NCBI GenBank assembly: GCA_014529385.2
Contig: CM043945.1
Coordinates: forward strand, 188,001-252,000
Direction: 5' to 3'
Length of the DNA stretch: 64,000 bases
Source of the DNA: Adiantum capillus-veneris
Taxonomy: Eukaryota > Streptophyta > Polypodiopsida > Polypodiales > Pteridaceae
The notes under the pieces are model-generated. The model saw only the letters and a program-made list of their open reading frames with translations. It made no database searches and had not been told where the DNA came from. Position 1 is the first letter of the stretch. Every line of letters begins with the position of its first letter. The position numbers were made by a program, and so were the translations under genes. Below, piece after piece: positions 35,236-48,119 of this stretch.

Positions 35236-35876
35236 TTACTAATGCTTTTACTGGCAGAGATTTGTCTGGGAATTCAAGTGATTAGGGCGAAAATAAGATG
35301 CGTTTCCACTATTGTAAAGCTAATAATCACTTAATCAAGTCGTGTCCTATGTTCAAGGTCAAAGAGGCTGAGAAGAAAGAGGCTGGTTCCAATACAAATG
35401 CAACTATTGTTGACTCTTCTATGAAAGGAGACTCTGATGTTGATGTTGATACAGGATGGGCTTTTAGTGTAGAGTGCACTTATAATCCTTCTATCCATGA
35501 TGCATGTTTCTCAATTTCTGTAGATGCTCAAGTGTTGTACTTTGACAGTGGTGCTACAAAGCACACTACCTCTCATTGTGACTTGTTTACCTCTCTTGAG
35601 GATGTCCCTCGTGGGAATTCAGTCACTTATGCCAACAATGCCTCTTATCCGGTCAAGGGAGTTGGAAAGATTGTGCTTACTACAGCAAATGGTAGTTCTT
35701 TCACACTTGTTGATGCATTGTATGTACCTGGGATCAAGAAGAATCTTTTGTCTATATCTGCACTTGCTAGATTTGGACTTGTAGTCAAATTTGTGGATGA
35801 TAGATGTATAGTACATGATCTCAATTCTGATGATGAAATTGTTGCATTTGGCATTTTATTTTGTGGACTCAGATAA
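35236..35876 (+). pseudogene. Ty1/copia Gag zinc knuckle and protease
   Basis: In frame from about 35236 (SLTNAFTGRDLSGNSSD, stop TAG, GENKM) into ORF 35298-35876. FHYCKANNHLIKSC is a CCHC knuckle whose first Cys is Phe. Protease follows: VLYFDSGATKHTTSHCDLF with the D-S-G-A triad, then NSVTYANNASYPVKGVGKI, DALYVPGIKKNLLSISAL, the ordinary continuation in copia polyproteins before the integrase. The ORF ends at 35876 by a nonsense or frame change. Two lesions (lost Cys, TAG) show it is dead. Confidence 0.88.
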
Positions 35877-35879
35877 GAT

Positions 35880-36114
35880 CACCTTGTATGATTAGTGTGG
35901 GTTGAACTTTACAAATGCAATTGTGGATTCTAAGGCTATTTTAGATGCAAAACTTTGGCATTCATGCTTTGGACATATGAATTTTATCACTTTGCTGCGT
36001 TTGCAAAAATATAGTATGGTTGCTTCTTTGCCACCTATGTTTGTGAAAGTTGTATTTTGGGTAAGATGCATTGTTGGTACATACAAAGTTGATCGATGCC
36101 AGAAGTGGTGCTAA
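35880..36114 (+). pseudogene. Ty1/copia pre-integrase segment
   Basis: Frame continuing from protease: AIVDSKAILDAKLWHSCFGH then MNFITLLRLQKYSMVASLPP. LWH-x-x-x-GH is the GAG_pre-integrase zinc-binding start. The C-x2-C half and the integrase core are missing; coding ends near 36114 and the sequence passes into AT and GA dinucleotide runs. Confidence 0.8.
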
Positions 36115-36276
36115 GTAGTGCCAAAGGTGTCATATGCAATTGAGAGTGCATATCAGAGAGGAAGAGAGAGAACATGGGAGAAGGCGGACCCCAAAGGGTG
36201 CAAGAGAGGGAGAACCCTATGTGGTGGACAATCAAATGAGGCTCCAAGGGGCTCGATCGGGTTCAAAGAAGGTGTA

Positions 36277-37231
<955 letters not shown>

Positions 37232-37695
37232 TGTTAGTAGCAAGCTAGCTCGGATACCATTTTTTGGAGCTCTCATTGTAAAACCACTTATTATTTTGAT
37301 AAATCGGGAATACTGTAACTCTTATTTTTTGGACAAACCTTGTAATTGATGAGCCAGGGCTACAAGCTTCTAGATTGTATCAACTTGTTTTTACCCATCT
37401 TTAGTTAGAGCTCCCAGATTATTAGCTTTGACCACCAAAAACCTTGGCTAAGGTATAAAAGCCAATTTTTGTAAGTTAATTGAAAGTTTTGGATAATGAA
37501 ATACACAACGTGAGCTAACAATGCTCACTTCTCTCCTTCTTGCGCTTCCTACTCTCCTCCCCGGTTGTCACATTGCAGTCGGGTTTGTTGCATTGCAACC
37601 ACAGGTAAGAGCTCTACACATTCACGTAAGCATTTCATGGTATTTTGTAGCTTTTGGTGTCTCCGACCCACGGTCTAATTTCATCATAAGTAGTG
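37232..37695 (+). mobile_element. LTR-like dispersed repeat, copy 2
   Basis: Begins TGTTAGTAGCAAGCTAGC and is similar to 8831-9283 to the last bases (CATCATAAGTAGT). TATAAAA at 37454-37460 is at the matching place. The conserved GCAGGTAAGAGCTCTAC after it (about 37600 in this copy, degraded to CACAGGTAAG) resembles a splice donor in the transcribed part. Confidence 0.65.
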
Positions 37696-39914
37696 ATAGC
37701 CGTTTTTCGACTCTCCATAATTGCCATAGTAAGTTACTCCACCCTACCAAATTCACCCAAACGCTATGGCTATCCCTACCATTTCACTGTACATAGGCGT
37801 GTGTGAGTTAGGGGCTTTTCCCATATCTTCTTAAAAACCCTCAGCTAGCTAGTCACTGGACTAGTGAGCCAAAAAAATTAAAAAAATAAAAGTATATTAT
37901 GGCTTCTTTGTGTGTAAATATTTCATTGTATATATGCCTAAATATAGGGATTTTTTATAATTATTTTGGTATTTTATTTAAATATTTCTACTTAGGTGTG
38001 TGTTTTATTAAACCTATGTACACCTTCTTTCATCCTCTTACACCATAATTATATTTTTTGCCAATATGTACATACTCTAACCTCATATTTTTCCTTTATA
38101 CAAATCACTCCCACATTTTCACCCTCACCCTCGTGAAAACGAAAAATTGATTTCTACTCATTGGTTACGTTTATTATACTATTTACTTGCATACCTTTTC
38201 CTCTTTCACCCAAAATAATTCAAGGAGGGACCATATCATATGATTCCAATATCTTTCCATATCCATAACTCCTCCATATTTTTATTATATTTTTACTCAT
38301 TATTCTAACACCATGTGCTCATTGAGCTAAAGTCCATGAATAGTCCATACACTAGTCCCACCATGTATATATTTCTTTATTCTCCAATAATCCTCCTCCA
38401 TGCATGGGTCAAAGGCAACTTGGATGCTTTGTATTATAATATGACAAAGGAGGGGCTCACTCTTGGATGCATTGTACAAATTCAACAAAGGAGGGGGCCA
38501 CTAAAAGACTTTTGCAGGCATAAAAAACAGGCTTTTTGGTGAGAATTTTGGCACCTATCTCCACTCCGAATTTGGAGCGGTGGTCAAAAGAGAAAATGTA
38601 GCCCACGCTTTGAATAATCACCTCAAATTTTTTTCATGATTTTTGAAGCTACCAGCAGTGAGCTATGAGTTTTTGAGTGGACCCCAGTCTGCCCACTTTT
38701 CTCACAAGTAGCCCTTAGTCTTCTCTCACCCTTCCACACACCTACTCACTCTTACACATCCCTCCCTCTCCTTCTTGTAAAACAACCTCCAACATCTCAC
38801 ATAGCACCCCCACACACTCTATGCGTGAGGAGAGACTTAGGTGTAGCAACCACTTGTGAGCTTCACTCTTGGTGTGAGAGAAGCCTTCAAGCTACACATT
38901 GCAAGTGAGAGAGCGTGAGTTCCACAAATCTCAAAACCACTATTGTATATGCTCCTTCATCATCAATAAATTGAGGTTTGGTGCATCAAAGGCGTGATTC
39001 GACGTTCAAATCTTCGTCCTTCCATTTGTGCAATACGGTTTGGTGAATTCAAGGTGACTTGTGTATTTTGAGTTTTTATCAGTTGATCTTGATTTTAGGA
39101 AGTGTTTTAGTGTGTTTTTCATTGCCAATTTTGTGTCCATTGTAAGAGGGTATTGTGGTGAGAGGTCTCCCACACCCTAAGACAGTGTGTGTGTGTTTTG
39201 GCAATGTTTAGCAATCACTAAGCATTGAGTGAGTTTTTGTACAAGCTCTACGATAGCATCATAACAAACCATCTCCATTTGCAAGTCACAAATAAGGTAT
39301 TACGCAAGATCTCTTTCTCTCTCTCTTCCCTTTGCTCTAGCTCTCTCTGGTCCATTTTGTGTGTGTCTTGGTGTGAGGTTGCTTGTGTGTGCTGTGTGGT
39401 GCATCTTCTTGGTTGTACCAAAATCTCTCTTGCGTCCTAGTTCGCATACCATAACTAGTGGTGCCCCTATCTTGTTTGGGTTTGGCTGTGGGTTTGTTGT
39501 TTTGTTGTGCTTGTGGTTGCCCCAGCCCCAATTGAGCAGCGTGGGAGCCTTGAGGGGTGTTTAGAGGTCGCCTTTCTTGTTGCTCACCCCGGACCGCCTC
39601 AATTTTGGTGCCCCCACTGAGAAGCGATTGTGTTTTATTGTTGTTGTATTGCATGAATGCTTGAATTTCAGCATAATCAAGTAGATTTTATGACTCATGA
39701 AAACATGTATGACCGAGTTTAATTTCAAGGAAACAAAAATTGATCTAGAATATGGTTTGGATTAGCATAACATAAGAAAGGAAAAAAACATTTTCACATA
39801 AGAATCTAAAATTCATGTTGAAAGACCTTTCAAAACTTTGTGTATTTAGTTGATGTCATGAGAGAAAATGATTGTTTGGAACTAATTTTTGTGTGGTTCT
39901 AGCATTGAGAGACT
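37696..39914 (+). other. Non-coding leader-like region before a gag
   Basis: No coding. A TTTTGGTGCCCCCACTGAG at about 39605 could be a primer site for a tRNA other than initiator Met, but no LTR end was found beside it. Confidence 0.4.
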
Positions 39915-40524
39915 ATGACACGCTATACCTTTGAGGATATCCCAATCTTCTTCGGAATCTAGAAGAAGATGCTAATGATTTTCTTGTTGATTTTAGAATG
40001 GTTTGTCGTATCGTTGGTAAAAGGGATGACATTGAAAAAGGGGATTTTCTATTGCTATGCCCTAGAGGCAACGCTGAGCAATGGTTTTGGAGTATGTCTT
40101 CTCAGATTGAAGATGGGTATACCCAAATTTCCAAAGCTTTGAAGGCCAGATTCTCTAAAGTTCCAACAACGGAGAAAGCATGGGCTTCACTACGGAGACT
40201 TCAACAACATGGTGAAGACTACTATGCTTATGAGGATATTTTTTCTCGTCAATGGGAAGGATGTGGATTTTGTTCTACATTTCCAGATTATGTAAAAATG
40301 GATCAATTTATTTCGGGTTGTCTCCTTTCCTAAAGACTAAGGTTACTTGTAGTGGACCCTCTACCTTTGAAGAAGCGGTCACTATTGCCCGAAGGAAGTT
40401 TCACGAGTACTTCTACATCAAAAATGGTTTCCATCATGCTGGAGAACCAACCATCATGAAAGTGTTCTATCAAGGAGTCATCTCCTTTGCCATAATTGTC
40501 TCCTTCTACTCCGACAAATGTTGA
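39915..40524 (+). pseudogene. Retrotransposon Gag capsid-like region
   Basis: From ATG 39915: MTRYTFEDIPIFFG, one stop, then EEDANDFLVDFRMVCRIVGK, RGNAEQWFWSMSSQIEDGYT, ALKARFSKVPTTEKAWASLR and LQQHGEDYYAYEDIFSRQWE. The A-x-x-W-F ... L-x-x-x-F order with a following helix is that of gypsy-type Gag capsid (PF03732 pattern). A frame change near 40320 leads to LSPFLKTKVTCSGPSTFEEA. It lacks knuckle and protease. An acidic ORF follows. Confidence 0.65.
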
Positions 40525-41385
40525 AGAAGTTACTTACATTCCAACTGATTATTCAAGTGCTAAAGTGTGTGGCCAAGATTCAAATGTGGAATCTCTTTCT
40601 TCTACCTTTATCACAAGCATGCAAAGATCGACACAAGATATCTCAAATGGCATTGATGATTCAATAATGGATACATCCAACCTTTTGGCGGAGGATCAAT
40701 TTCTAGTCCGAGCAGACGAAGCTTTTGTGCAACATGACTCTATGGAGAATGAAGAACTTGAAGGTAACCTTGATCTTATGGAATGTTCTGAGAGTGTATC
40801 TTGTCTAAAGAAGAGAGTGAAGAAGAAGATGAAATCATAGGTGGAGAGATCATAGACCACATTGATCATAAAGAGATGATTGTGTACATGGAATGCCAAC
40901 TCCAAAACAAAGTAGAAGAGTGTGAGTTGAATCCAGGTGAGGATAATCTTGAAGAAGTGTTTGAGGATGCTGAAAAGCATTGGTATGACCCATGTATGTT
41001 AAGCATAGAGGAACCTATCATGCAAGAAGACAAATGTTTCACAAAATCAAACAGTATTCCATCAACCTTTGAGGTGGTACAATGTGAGGAGTTACAACCT
41101 TGCCAAAGGGGGGGCTTAGAAGGGGATGAAGAACATAGGAGAGTAGTAAAAGATAAAATCATAAAAGGAAACTATCAGAAGGGTATCATTCTCTCCAATG
41201 GTGTTTTAGTGGGTGGCTCTTCATTCATGGGACAATCTCTTAGCAAGGAAATCCAAGCTTTTGAAGCCCCAATCATCTTCATATTGGGTTTCACCTCTTC
41301 AAGGTCAACTTCTCCTCTCTTCACATATACCTTTTATCGGGGACACCATACCTTCTTAAGCGGAAGAGGACATGAATACTTGTGA
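40496..41385 (+). pseudogene. Acidic ORFs following gag-like region, unrecognised
   Basis: Two overlapping frames (40496-40840 and 40801-41385) that one indel would join. They are rich in Glu, Asp and Ser (SMENEELEGNLDLMECSES, SEEEDEIIGGEIIDHIDHKE, NPGEDNLEEVFEDAEKHWYD) and end GHHTFLSGRGHEYL. No domain is recognised. Position directly after a capsid-like region suggests the C-terminal part of the same polyprotein or an extra ORF of a non-autonomous element. Confidence 0.4.
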
Positions 41386-41873
41386 TAAACGGATGTTTCC
41401 AAATCTTCTTCATTTGGTTCTTTGGTGTATGGAGGTCGCACATTGTGATGCTTCTGGTCTTCATCATAGATGAAAAACTTGTTGATTGCTACATGTGGAT
41501 ATTTCATCGATCAGTACCAAAATCTATTCTCTTCCAATATATTGGAAGCAATAGAAACCTTTGTCTATTATCTACTTCTGTGGTAAAATATTTGAAATAT
41601 CTTCCAATAGCAGCTGGAAGCATGGATCAAGCTTTCCTAAATCATGAAGGTCATATAATTTTTTACTTGTTGATGAGCCTACCCAGGTTGAATGAATTTT
41701 ATGAGCTACAGTTCAAGAATTTTATCATACAAGCTCTTGAAGATCGTAGCAGATACATCAACTTTACACAGGAGGAAGAGCAACCAATCTTTTATATCAC
41801 ATTCATAGTGATATATGCAATGATGGACAACAGTAAAATCTACAAGTTTCTTCAAACCGAAATCAGTAAGTGA
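41382..41873 (+). CDS. Unrecognised 163-codon ORF, left-arm copy
   Basis: Hydrophobic N-terminus (CFQIFFIWFFGVW), then YLKYLPIAAGSMDQAFLNHE, SLPRLNEFYELQFKNFIIQA and YITFIVIYAMMDNSKIYKFL. The mirror copy is at 47676-48119 on the - strand. No family recognised. It lies just outside the CACTA-type terminus at 41939, so it is not part of that element. It could be an exon or chance ORF. Confidence 0.3.
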   Translation: MINGCFQIFFIWFFGVWRSHIVMLLVFIIDEKLVDCYMWIFHRSVPKSILFQYIGSNRNLCLLSTSVVKYLKYLPIAAGSMDQAFLNHEGHIIFYLLMSLPRLNEFYELQFKNFIIQALEDRSRYINFTQEEEQPIFYITFIVIYAMMDNSKIYKFLQTEISK

Positions 41874-42158
41874 TTCCATACCATACTAATTAGGAAATTT
41901 CGGAGGTCATTTGGAGGGCCTTCTAAGAAAATGTATTTCACTACAAGAGGCCATTCATATTAGCGACGCTCACACAGCGGCGCTCAAAAAAAAAAATCCC
42001 GGCGTCGCTATGAGCGTCGCAAATCTACTTGTAAATTTGCGATGCTCATAGCAACGCTCATAAGAGACCCGACTGGGCTAAAAAAATAACAGAGAGCGCC
42101 CAAAAACTCAGATCTCATATCTGAGTTTTTTCGGCCCCTCAAGCAAGGAGCAGTAATG

Positions 42159-42201
<43 letters not shown>

Positions 42202-42374
42202 CTTCTCCACACACACACACACACACGAGGAGAGGAAGGAGAGCCAGGTATGCTCCTTCCCTCTCCTCACTCTCATGTTCCCTTCCCCTCTTTCTCTCTC
42301 CCTCTCTCTCTCACACACACACACACATACACACACATAGTGTTTTTGAGAGAGAGAGAGTACAAACATAAACA

Positions 42375-42590
42375 AAAACGCACACACACATACATAAACA
42401 AAGAATGCACACACACATTGAGAGAGGAAAAGAGAGAGAGAGAGAGCATGCATAAACAAAAAACGCACACATTGAGAGAGGAAAAGAGAGAGAGAACATG
42501 CATAAACAAAAAACGCACACATTGAGAGAGGAAAAGAGAGAGAAAAACATGCATAAACAAAAATGCACACACATTGAAGAGAAAGAGAGA
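42375..42590. repeat. ~51-bp minisatellite, left arm (mirror about 46985-47200)
   Basis: Units of the form CGCACACATTGAGAGAGG, AAAAGAGAGAGA, ACATGCATAAACAAAAAA repeat about four times with period near 51. CA, GA and CT runs flank it. Confidence 0.85.
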
Positions 42591-43046
42591 GAAACTAATT
42601 AACGCTGTAGGAAACTAATTAAAATTAAAAGACCTAAAGATCTAGCCGACAAGGAGTTGAACTCAAGACCTATTATTCAAGAGGAAATGGCATAACCAAT
42701 CTATCATACTTGGCATGGGTGATAGAAAGGTTATACCATTTATCTCTTTTTATTGGCACACATCCACACACGCGCACACACACAAGAAGAAGAGAGTTAT
42801 AACGTCGTAGGAAACTATCCTAAAAGACGTTAAAGATTAGGTTAGATGTAGACTTACGTTAAATTAGATTTAGGTTTATTTAAGTTAAATTAGATTAGAT
42901 TTAGGTTTATTTTTAATTAGATTTACGTTTATTTACACTAGATTTAGATTTACGTTATACTAGATTAGATTTAGGTCTCCATAGACTGCGATGCCTGCAT
43001 GAAGCGGTGAAGAAAGCCATCAATGGAATATAGGGTATTGTTGCCT

Positions 43047-43070
43047 TCACTCATGGTGGGCTCCGTCGAT

Positions 43071-43147
<77 letters not shown>

Positions 43148-43866
43148 ATGAAGCTCTCATCCTGCAGAAAGAGGTTTTCTTGCACAGGTCTACAGATGTA
43201 GTTGACCCCTGACCTGAATGGTTAAACCAATCCTCCACTTCTTTGTTACTTTTTGATGGTCTTAGGCTTTGTCTTATTGCTTGGAAGGTGGCTTCATCAG
43301 GTAGTGTCTCCTTGTATTTTTCCAGCTTTCTCAAAAGCATCTTCGAAGGCATTCCATTGGATTGCTGGATGTTTCCATTGCCTCATCATCACTACTATCC
43401 TCTGAAACAAATCCACTCCTCTCCTCTTGGACTCTGGAAATAATAGCCAGGGAGAAATCCTCCCTTAAATAAAAGACACTTTGCACATCATGTAAGAAGA
43501 TATAGGTCCTGTCTCCAATCCTGAAGTCAGGCACAGCAGGCAACATCATCTGAGCATGCTTCTCAGTGAAGTTACTGACATCCAATGGAAGTTTGATTTC
43601 TGTGGTTTTCACAGAGAGCATCTTACTTCTTTTTACTTCAATTGCCTCAACCTCAAGGTCGACTGTGTCTTCAACCTCCTCGACTTCTTGTATCTGAGTT
43701 GTCTCCTCGCATTCTTCATCTGTGCTGCATCTTGCTCCTCTAACACCTCATCAGGATTCTGCATGAGAAATCCAAACAGGCTGTTCAGGTAAATCATAAA
43801 GCCAAAGGCTTCCCTGAATGAGTTTGCATTCTTTTTGATGGAAAAGGGCAGGCTGAATGTCGACAA
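43047..43866 (-). pseudogene. Mirror copy of the 280-codon ORF
   Basis: Left-arm counterpart of 45763-46605. It is open in three pieces: MSTFSLPFSIKKNANSFREA to VLEEQDAA (43866-), MLSVKTTEIKLPLDVSNFTE (43621-43331) and KYKETLPDEATFQAIRQSLR (43352-43047). Missing or added single bases near 43729, 43335 and 43183 separate them. At about 43821 this arm has three G/C where the other has two, and here the left arm keeps the longer frame. Confidence 0.7.
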
Positions 43867-43869
43867 GAA

Positions 43870-44420
43870 GGTGGTAATTACCTATACTTCTTCAGTCCCT
43901 GTCCCTTTCCACCACAGTCATTTAAATGCACAAGAGTCATAGTAGGCAGAACAACCCTCCCTACCTGCACCATCACTTCAAACTTATCTCTGTAAGACTG
44001 TAAGAAATTACTGTGCTGAGCTAAACAGGTCTTCAATGTCAAACTTTGGATTAAACATAGAATGAACTAGATCAAACTTGTCCCCAGCACCACAAGATGC
44101 TTCAAAATCAACAGCCTCTCATCAGTTGCAGGTGGGTCTTCCAGAGAAGACACATCCTCTTTGGCTTTACATTTCGTTGCACAGGGACTACTTTCTAGCA
44201 CATTTGCATCATCTGAGAAGTCTATATTCCTCTTTCTTGTATTTTCTTCAGAAGTACTGTACAGGGCACCACAGCCTTGTAGGGTGAGGGATCCTCTTGC
44301 CCTAGTGACCTCTTTGATTGATCTTCACCAATTGACTTTCTTCAGATATGTCCTGACAAAAGTCAACAGTTCTTTTGGCAGAAACATTAAGCAACTGAGC
44401 CTGCAAAGGTTGAAATCCCT
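43870..44420 (-). pseudogene. Mirror copy of the 182-codon ORF
   Basis: Left-arm counterpart of 45135-45683 on the opposite strand. Single-base deletions (for example GACTTTCTTCAG near 44335 against four T in the other arm, and one A fewer near 44107) break the frame. Confidence 0.7.
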
Positions 44421-44531
44421 GGCACAAGCTCTGGGTCTGGTTTCAGCCTCTTTTGCCTACTGGACCTTAATCCTATTCATCAAGAAACATGACAAGTCCT
44501 CACTCATCTCTCTCTCTCTCTCTCTCTATCA

Positions 44532-44547
44532 GATATATATTATATAA

Positions 44548-44586
<39 letters not shown>

Positions 44587-44617
44587 GATATATATATATA
44601 TATATATAATATATTAT

Positions 44618-44671
<54 letters not shown>

Positions 44672-44697
44672 TATATATATGAATATATAATATATAT

Positions 44698-44742
<45 letters not shown>

Positions 44743-44747
44743 ATATG

Positions 44748-44792
<45 letters not shown>

Positions 44793-44798
44793 TATAAA

Positions 44799-44833
<35 letters not shown>

Positions 44834-44905
44834 ATATATATATAGAATATAATATATCGATATATATAAGTATATATAATATATATATATATAAATAATA
44901 TATAT

Positions 44906-44937
<32 letters not shown>

Positions 44938-44967
44938 ATATATATTATATATATATATAATATTATA

Positions 44968-45000
<33 letters not shown>

Positions 45001-45008
45001 CTATATAT

Positions 45009-45041
<33 letters not shown>
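44532..45041. repeat. Long (TA)n tract at palindrome centre
   Basis: About 510 bases of TA/AT dinucleotides with scattered AATA/TATT slips, flanked by CT (left) and GA (right) runs that mirror each other. Confidence 0.98.
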
Positions 45042-45101
45042 CTGGAGAGAGAGAGAGAGAGTGAGCTTGTCATGTTTCTTGATGATAGGATTAAGGTCCA
45101 G

Positions 45102-45683
45102 TAGGCAAAAGAGGCTGAAACCAGACCCGAGCTTGTGCCAGGATTTCAACCTTTGCAGGCTCAGTTGCTTAATGTTTCTGCCAAAAGAACTGTTGACTTT
45201 TGTCAGGACATATCTGAAGAAAAGTCAATTGGTGAAGATCAATCAAAGAGGTCACTAGGGCAAGAGGATCCCTCACCCTACAAGGCTGTGGTGCCCTGTA
45301 CAGTACTTCTGAAGAAAAATACAAGAAAGAGGAATATAGACTTCTCAGATGATGCAAATGTGCTAGAAAGTAGTCCCTGTGCAACGAAATGTAAAGCCAA
45401 AGAGGATGTGTCTTCTCTGGAAGACCCACCTGCAACTGATGAGAGGCTGTTTGATTTTGAAGCATCTTGTGGTGCTGGGGACAAGTTTGATCTAGTTCAT
45501 TCTATGTTTAATCCAAAGTTTGACATTGAAGACCTGTTAGCTCAGCACAGTAATTTCTTACAGTCTTACAGAGATAAGTTTGAAGTGATGGTGCAGGTAG
45601 GGAGGGTTGTTCTGCCTACTATGACTCTTGTGCATTTAAATGACTGTGGTGGAAAGGGACAGGGACTGAAGAAGTATAGGTAA
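45102..45683 (+). CDS. Unrecognised acidic/basic ORF, 182+ codons
   Basis: Open from about 45102 without an ATG at the start (first start-like codon is GTG 45135), so it may be an internal exon. Content: [100 protein letters not shown] and [20 protein letters not shown]. No domain recognised. The frame stops at AGGTAATT (45681), which could be a splice donor. It lies within the CACTA-like termini with ORF 45763 downstream and may be one gene with it, captured or hosted. Confidence 0.5.
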
Positions 45684-45762
45684 TTACCACCTTCTTGTCG
45701 ACATTCAGCCTGCCCTTTTCCATCAAAAAGAATGCAAACTCATTCAGGAAGCCTTTGGCTTT

Positions 45763-46412
45763 ATGATTTACCTGAACAGCCTGTTTGGATTTCTCATGCA
45801 GAATCCTGATGAGGTGTTAGAGGAGCAAGATGCAGCACCAGATGAAGAATGCGAGGAGACAACTCAGATACAAGAAGTCGAGGAGGTTGAAGACACAGTC
45901 GACCTTGAGGTTGAGGCAATTGAAGTACAAAGAAGTAAGATGCTCTCTGTGAAAACCACAGAAATCAAACTTCCATTGGATGTCAGTAACTTCACTGAGA
46001 AGCATGCTCAGATGATGTTGCCTGCTGTGCCTGACTTCAGGATTGGAGACAGGACCTATATCTTCTTACATGATGTGCAAAGTGTCTTTTATTTAAGGGA
46101 GGATTTCTCCCTGGCTATTATTTCCAGAGTCCAAGAGGAGAGGAGTGGATTTGTTTCAGAGGATAGTAGTGATGATGAGGCAATGGAAACATCCAGCAAT
46201 CCAATGGAATGCCTTCGAAGATGCTTTGAGAAAGCTGAAAAATACAAGGAGACACTACCTGATGAAGCCACCTTCCAAGCAATAAGACAAAGCCTAAGAC
46301 CATCAAAAAGTAACAAAGAAGTGGAGGATTGGTTTAACCATTCAGGTCAGGGGTCAACTACATCTGTAGACCTGTGGCAAGAAAACCTCTTTCTGCAGGA
46401 TGAGAGCTTCAT

Positions 46413-46492
<80 letters not shown>

Positions 46493-46605
46493 GATCGACG
46501 GAGCCCACCATGAGTGAAGGCAACAATACCCTATATTCCATTGATGGCTTTCTTCACCCGCTTCATGCAGGCATCGCAGTCTATGGAGACCTAAATCTAA
46601 TCTAG
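45763..46605 (+). CDS. Unrecognised 280-codon ORF
   Basis: MIYLNSLFGFLMQNPDEVLE, an acidic stretch (EECEETTQIQEVEEVEDTVD), then LPLDVSNFTEKHAQMMLPAV, PDFRIGDRTYIFLHDVQSVF, DEATFQAIRQSLRPSKSNKE and VEDWFNHSGQGSTTSVDLWQ. The last 60 residues run into a CT dinucleotide tract coding Ser-Leu repeats, so the real end is probably before or lost. Adding one G at 45768, as in the other arm, would extend the frame upstream through LPFSIKKNANSFREAFGF. No family recognised; it has the composition of a real protein (mixed, few low-complexity parts before the tract). Confidence 0.5.
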
Positions 46606-47364
46606 TATAACGTAAATCTAAATCTAGTGTAAATAAACGTAAATCTAATTAAAAATAAACCTAAATCTAATCTAATTTAACTTAAATAAACCTAAATCTA
46701 ATTTAACGTAAGTCTACATCTAACCTAATCTTTAACGTCTTTTAGGATAGTTTCCTACGACGTTATAACTCTCTTCTTCTTGTGTGTGTGCGCGTGTGTG
46801 GATGTGTGCCAATAAAAAGAGATAAATGGTATAACCTTTCTATCACCCATGCCAAGTATGATAGATTGGTTATGCCATTTCCCTCTTGAATAATAGGTCT
46901 TGAGTTCAACTCCTTGTCGGCTAGATCTTTAGGTCTTTTAATTTTAATTAGTTTCCTACAGCGTTAAATTAGTTTCTCTCTCTTTCTCTCTCAATGTGTG
47001 TGCATTTTTTTGTTTATGCATGTTTTCTCTCTCTTTTCCTCTCTCAATGTGTGCGTTTTTTGTTTATGCATGTTCTCTCTCTCTTTTCCTCTCTCAATGT
47101 GTGCGTTTTTTGTTTATGCATGCTCTCTCTCTCTCTCTTTTCCTCTCTCAATGTGTGTGTGCATTCTTTGTTTATGTATGTGTGTGTGCGTTTTTGTTTA
47201 TGTTTGTACTCTCTCTCTCTCAAAAACACTATGTGTGTGTATGTGTGTGTGTGTGTGAGAGAGAGAGGGAGAGAGAAAGAGGGGAAGGGAACATGAGAGT
47301 GAGGAGAGGGAAGGAGCATACCTGGCTCTCCTTCCTCTCCTCGTGTGTGTGTGTGTGTGTGGAG

Positions 47365-47405
<41 letters not shown>

Positions 47406-47675
47406 CATTACCTGCTCCTTGCTTGAGGGCGCCGAAAAACTCAGATATGAGATCTGAGTTTTTGGGCGCTCTCTGTTATTTTTTTAGCCCAGTCGGCGTC
47501 TCTATGAGCGTTGCTATGAGCATCGCAAATTTACAAGTAGATTTGCGACGCTCATAGCGACGCCGGGATTTTTTTTTTTGAGCGCCGCTGTGTGAGCGTC
47601 GCTAATATGAATGGCCTCTTGTAGTGAAATACATTTTCTTAGAAGGCCCTCCAAATGACCTCCGAAATTTCCTAA

Positions 47676-48119
47676 TTAGTATGGTATGGAATCACTTACT
47701 GATTTCGGTTGAAGAAACTTGTAGATTTTACTGTTGTCCATCATTGCATATATCACTATGAATGTGATATAAAAGATTGGTTGCTCTTCCTCCTGTGTAA
47801 AGTTGATGTATCTGCTACGATCTTCAAGAGCTTGTATGATAAAATTCTTGAACTGTAGCTCATAAAATTCATTCAACCTGGGTAGGCTCATCAACAAGTA
47901 AAAAATTATATGACCTTCATGATTTAGGAAAGCTTGATCCATGCTTCCAGCTGCTATTGGAAGATATTTCAAATATTTTACCACAGAAGTAGATAATAGA
48001 CAAAGGTTTCTATTGCTTCCAATATATTGGAAGAGAATAGATTTTGGTACTGATCGATGAAATATCCACATGTAGCAATCAACAAGTTTTTCATCTATGA
48101 TGAAGACCAGAAGCATCAC
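47676..48119 (-). CDS. Unrecognised ORF, right-arm copy
   Basis: Mirror of 41382-41873; 147 codons here because the start region runs into the gap. One base fewer near 47711 (CAACCG against CAAACCG) changes the last residues to PKSVSDSIPY. Confidence 0.3.
   Translation of the reverse strand: MMLLVFIIDEKLVDCYMWIFHRSVPKSILFQYIGSNRNLCLLSTSVVKYLKYLPIAAGSMDQAFLNHEGHIIFYLLMSLPRLNEFYELQFKNFIIQALEDRSRYINFTQEEEQPIFYITFIVIYAMMDNSKIYKFLQPKSVSDSIPY

Larger units (their letters stand above)
41939..47626. mobile_element. CACTA-type termini facing each other in the inverted repeat
   Basis: CACTACAAGAGGCC at 41939 and its mirror ending at 47626, each with subterminal AGCGACG/CGTCGCT repeats like those at 13365. 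The mirrored sequence continues at least 550 bases beyond both termini, so these need not be two ends of one element; one real end duplicated by the inverted repeat is more likely. No transposase homology lies between them. Confidence 0.6.

Noticed and set aside
44489-45149. Tyr/Ile-rich ORFs
   Set aside because: Translation of the TA dinucleotide tract.
42008-47557. Ser/Leu, Arg/Glu and Cys/Val repeat ORFs
   Set aside because: Translations of CT, GA and TG/CA microsatellites; both arms give mirror versions.
41939-47626. A complete 5.7-kb CACTA element
   Set aside because: Mirror symmetry continues well past both termini and no transposase is present, so the two ends are better explained as one end duplicated by the inverted repeat.
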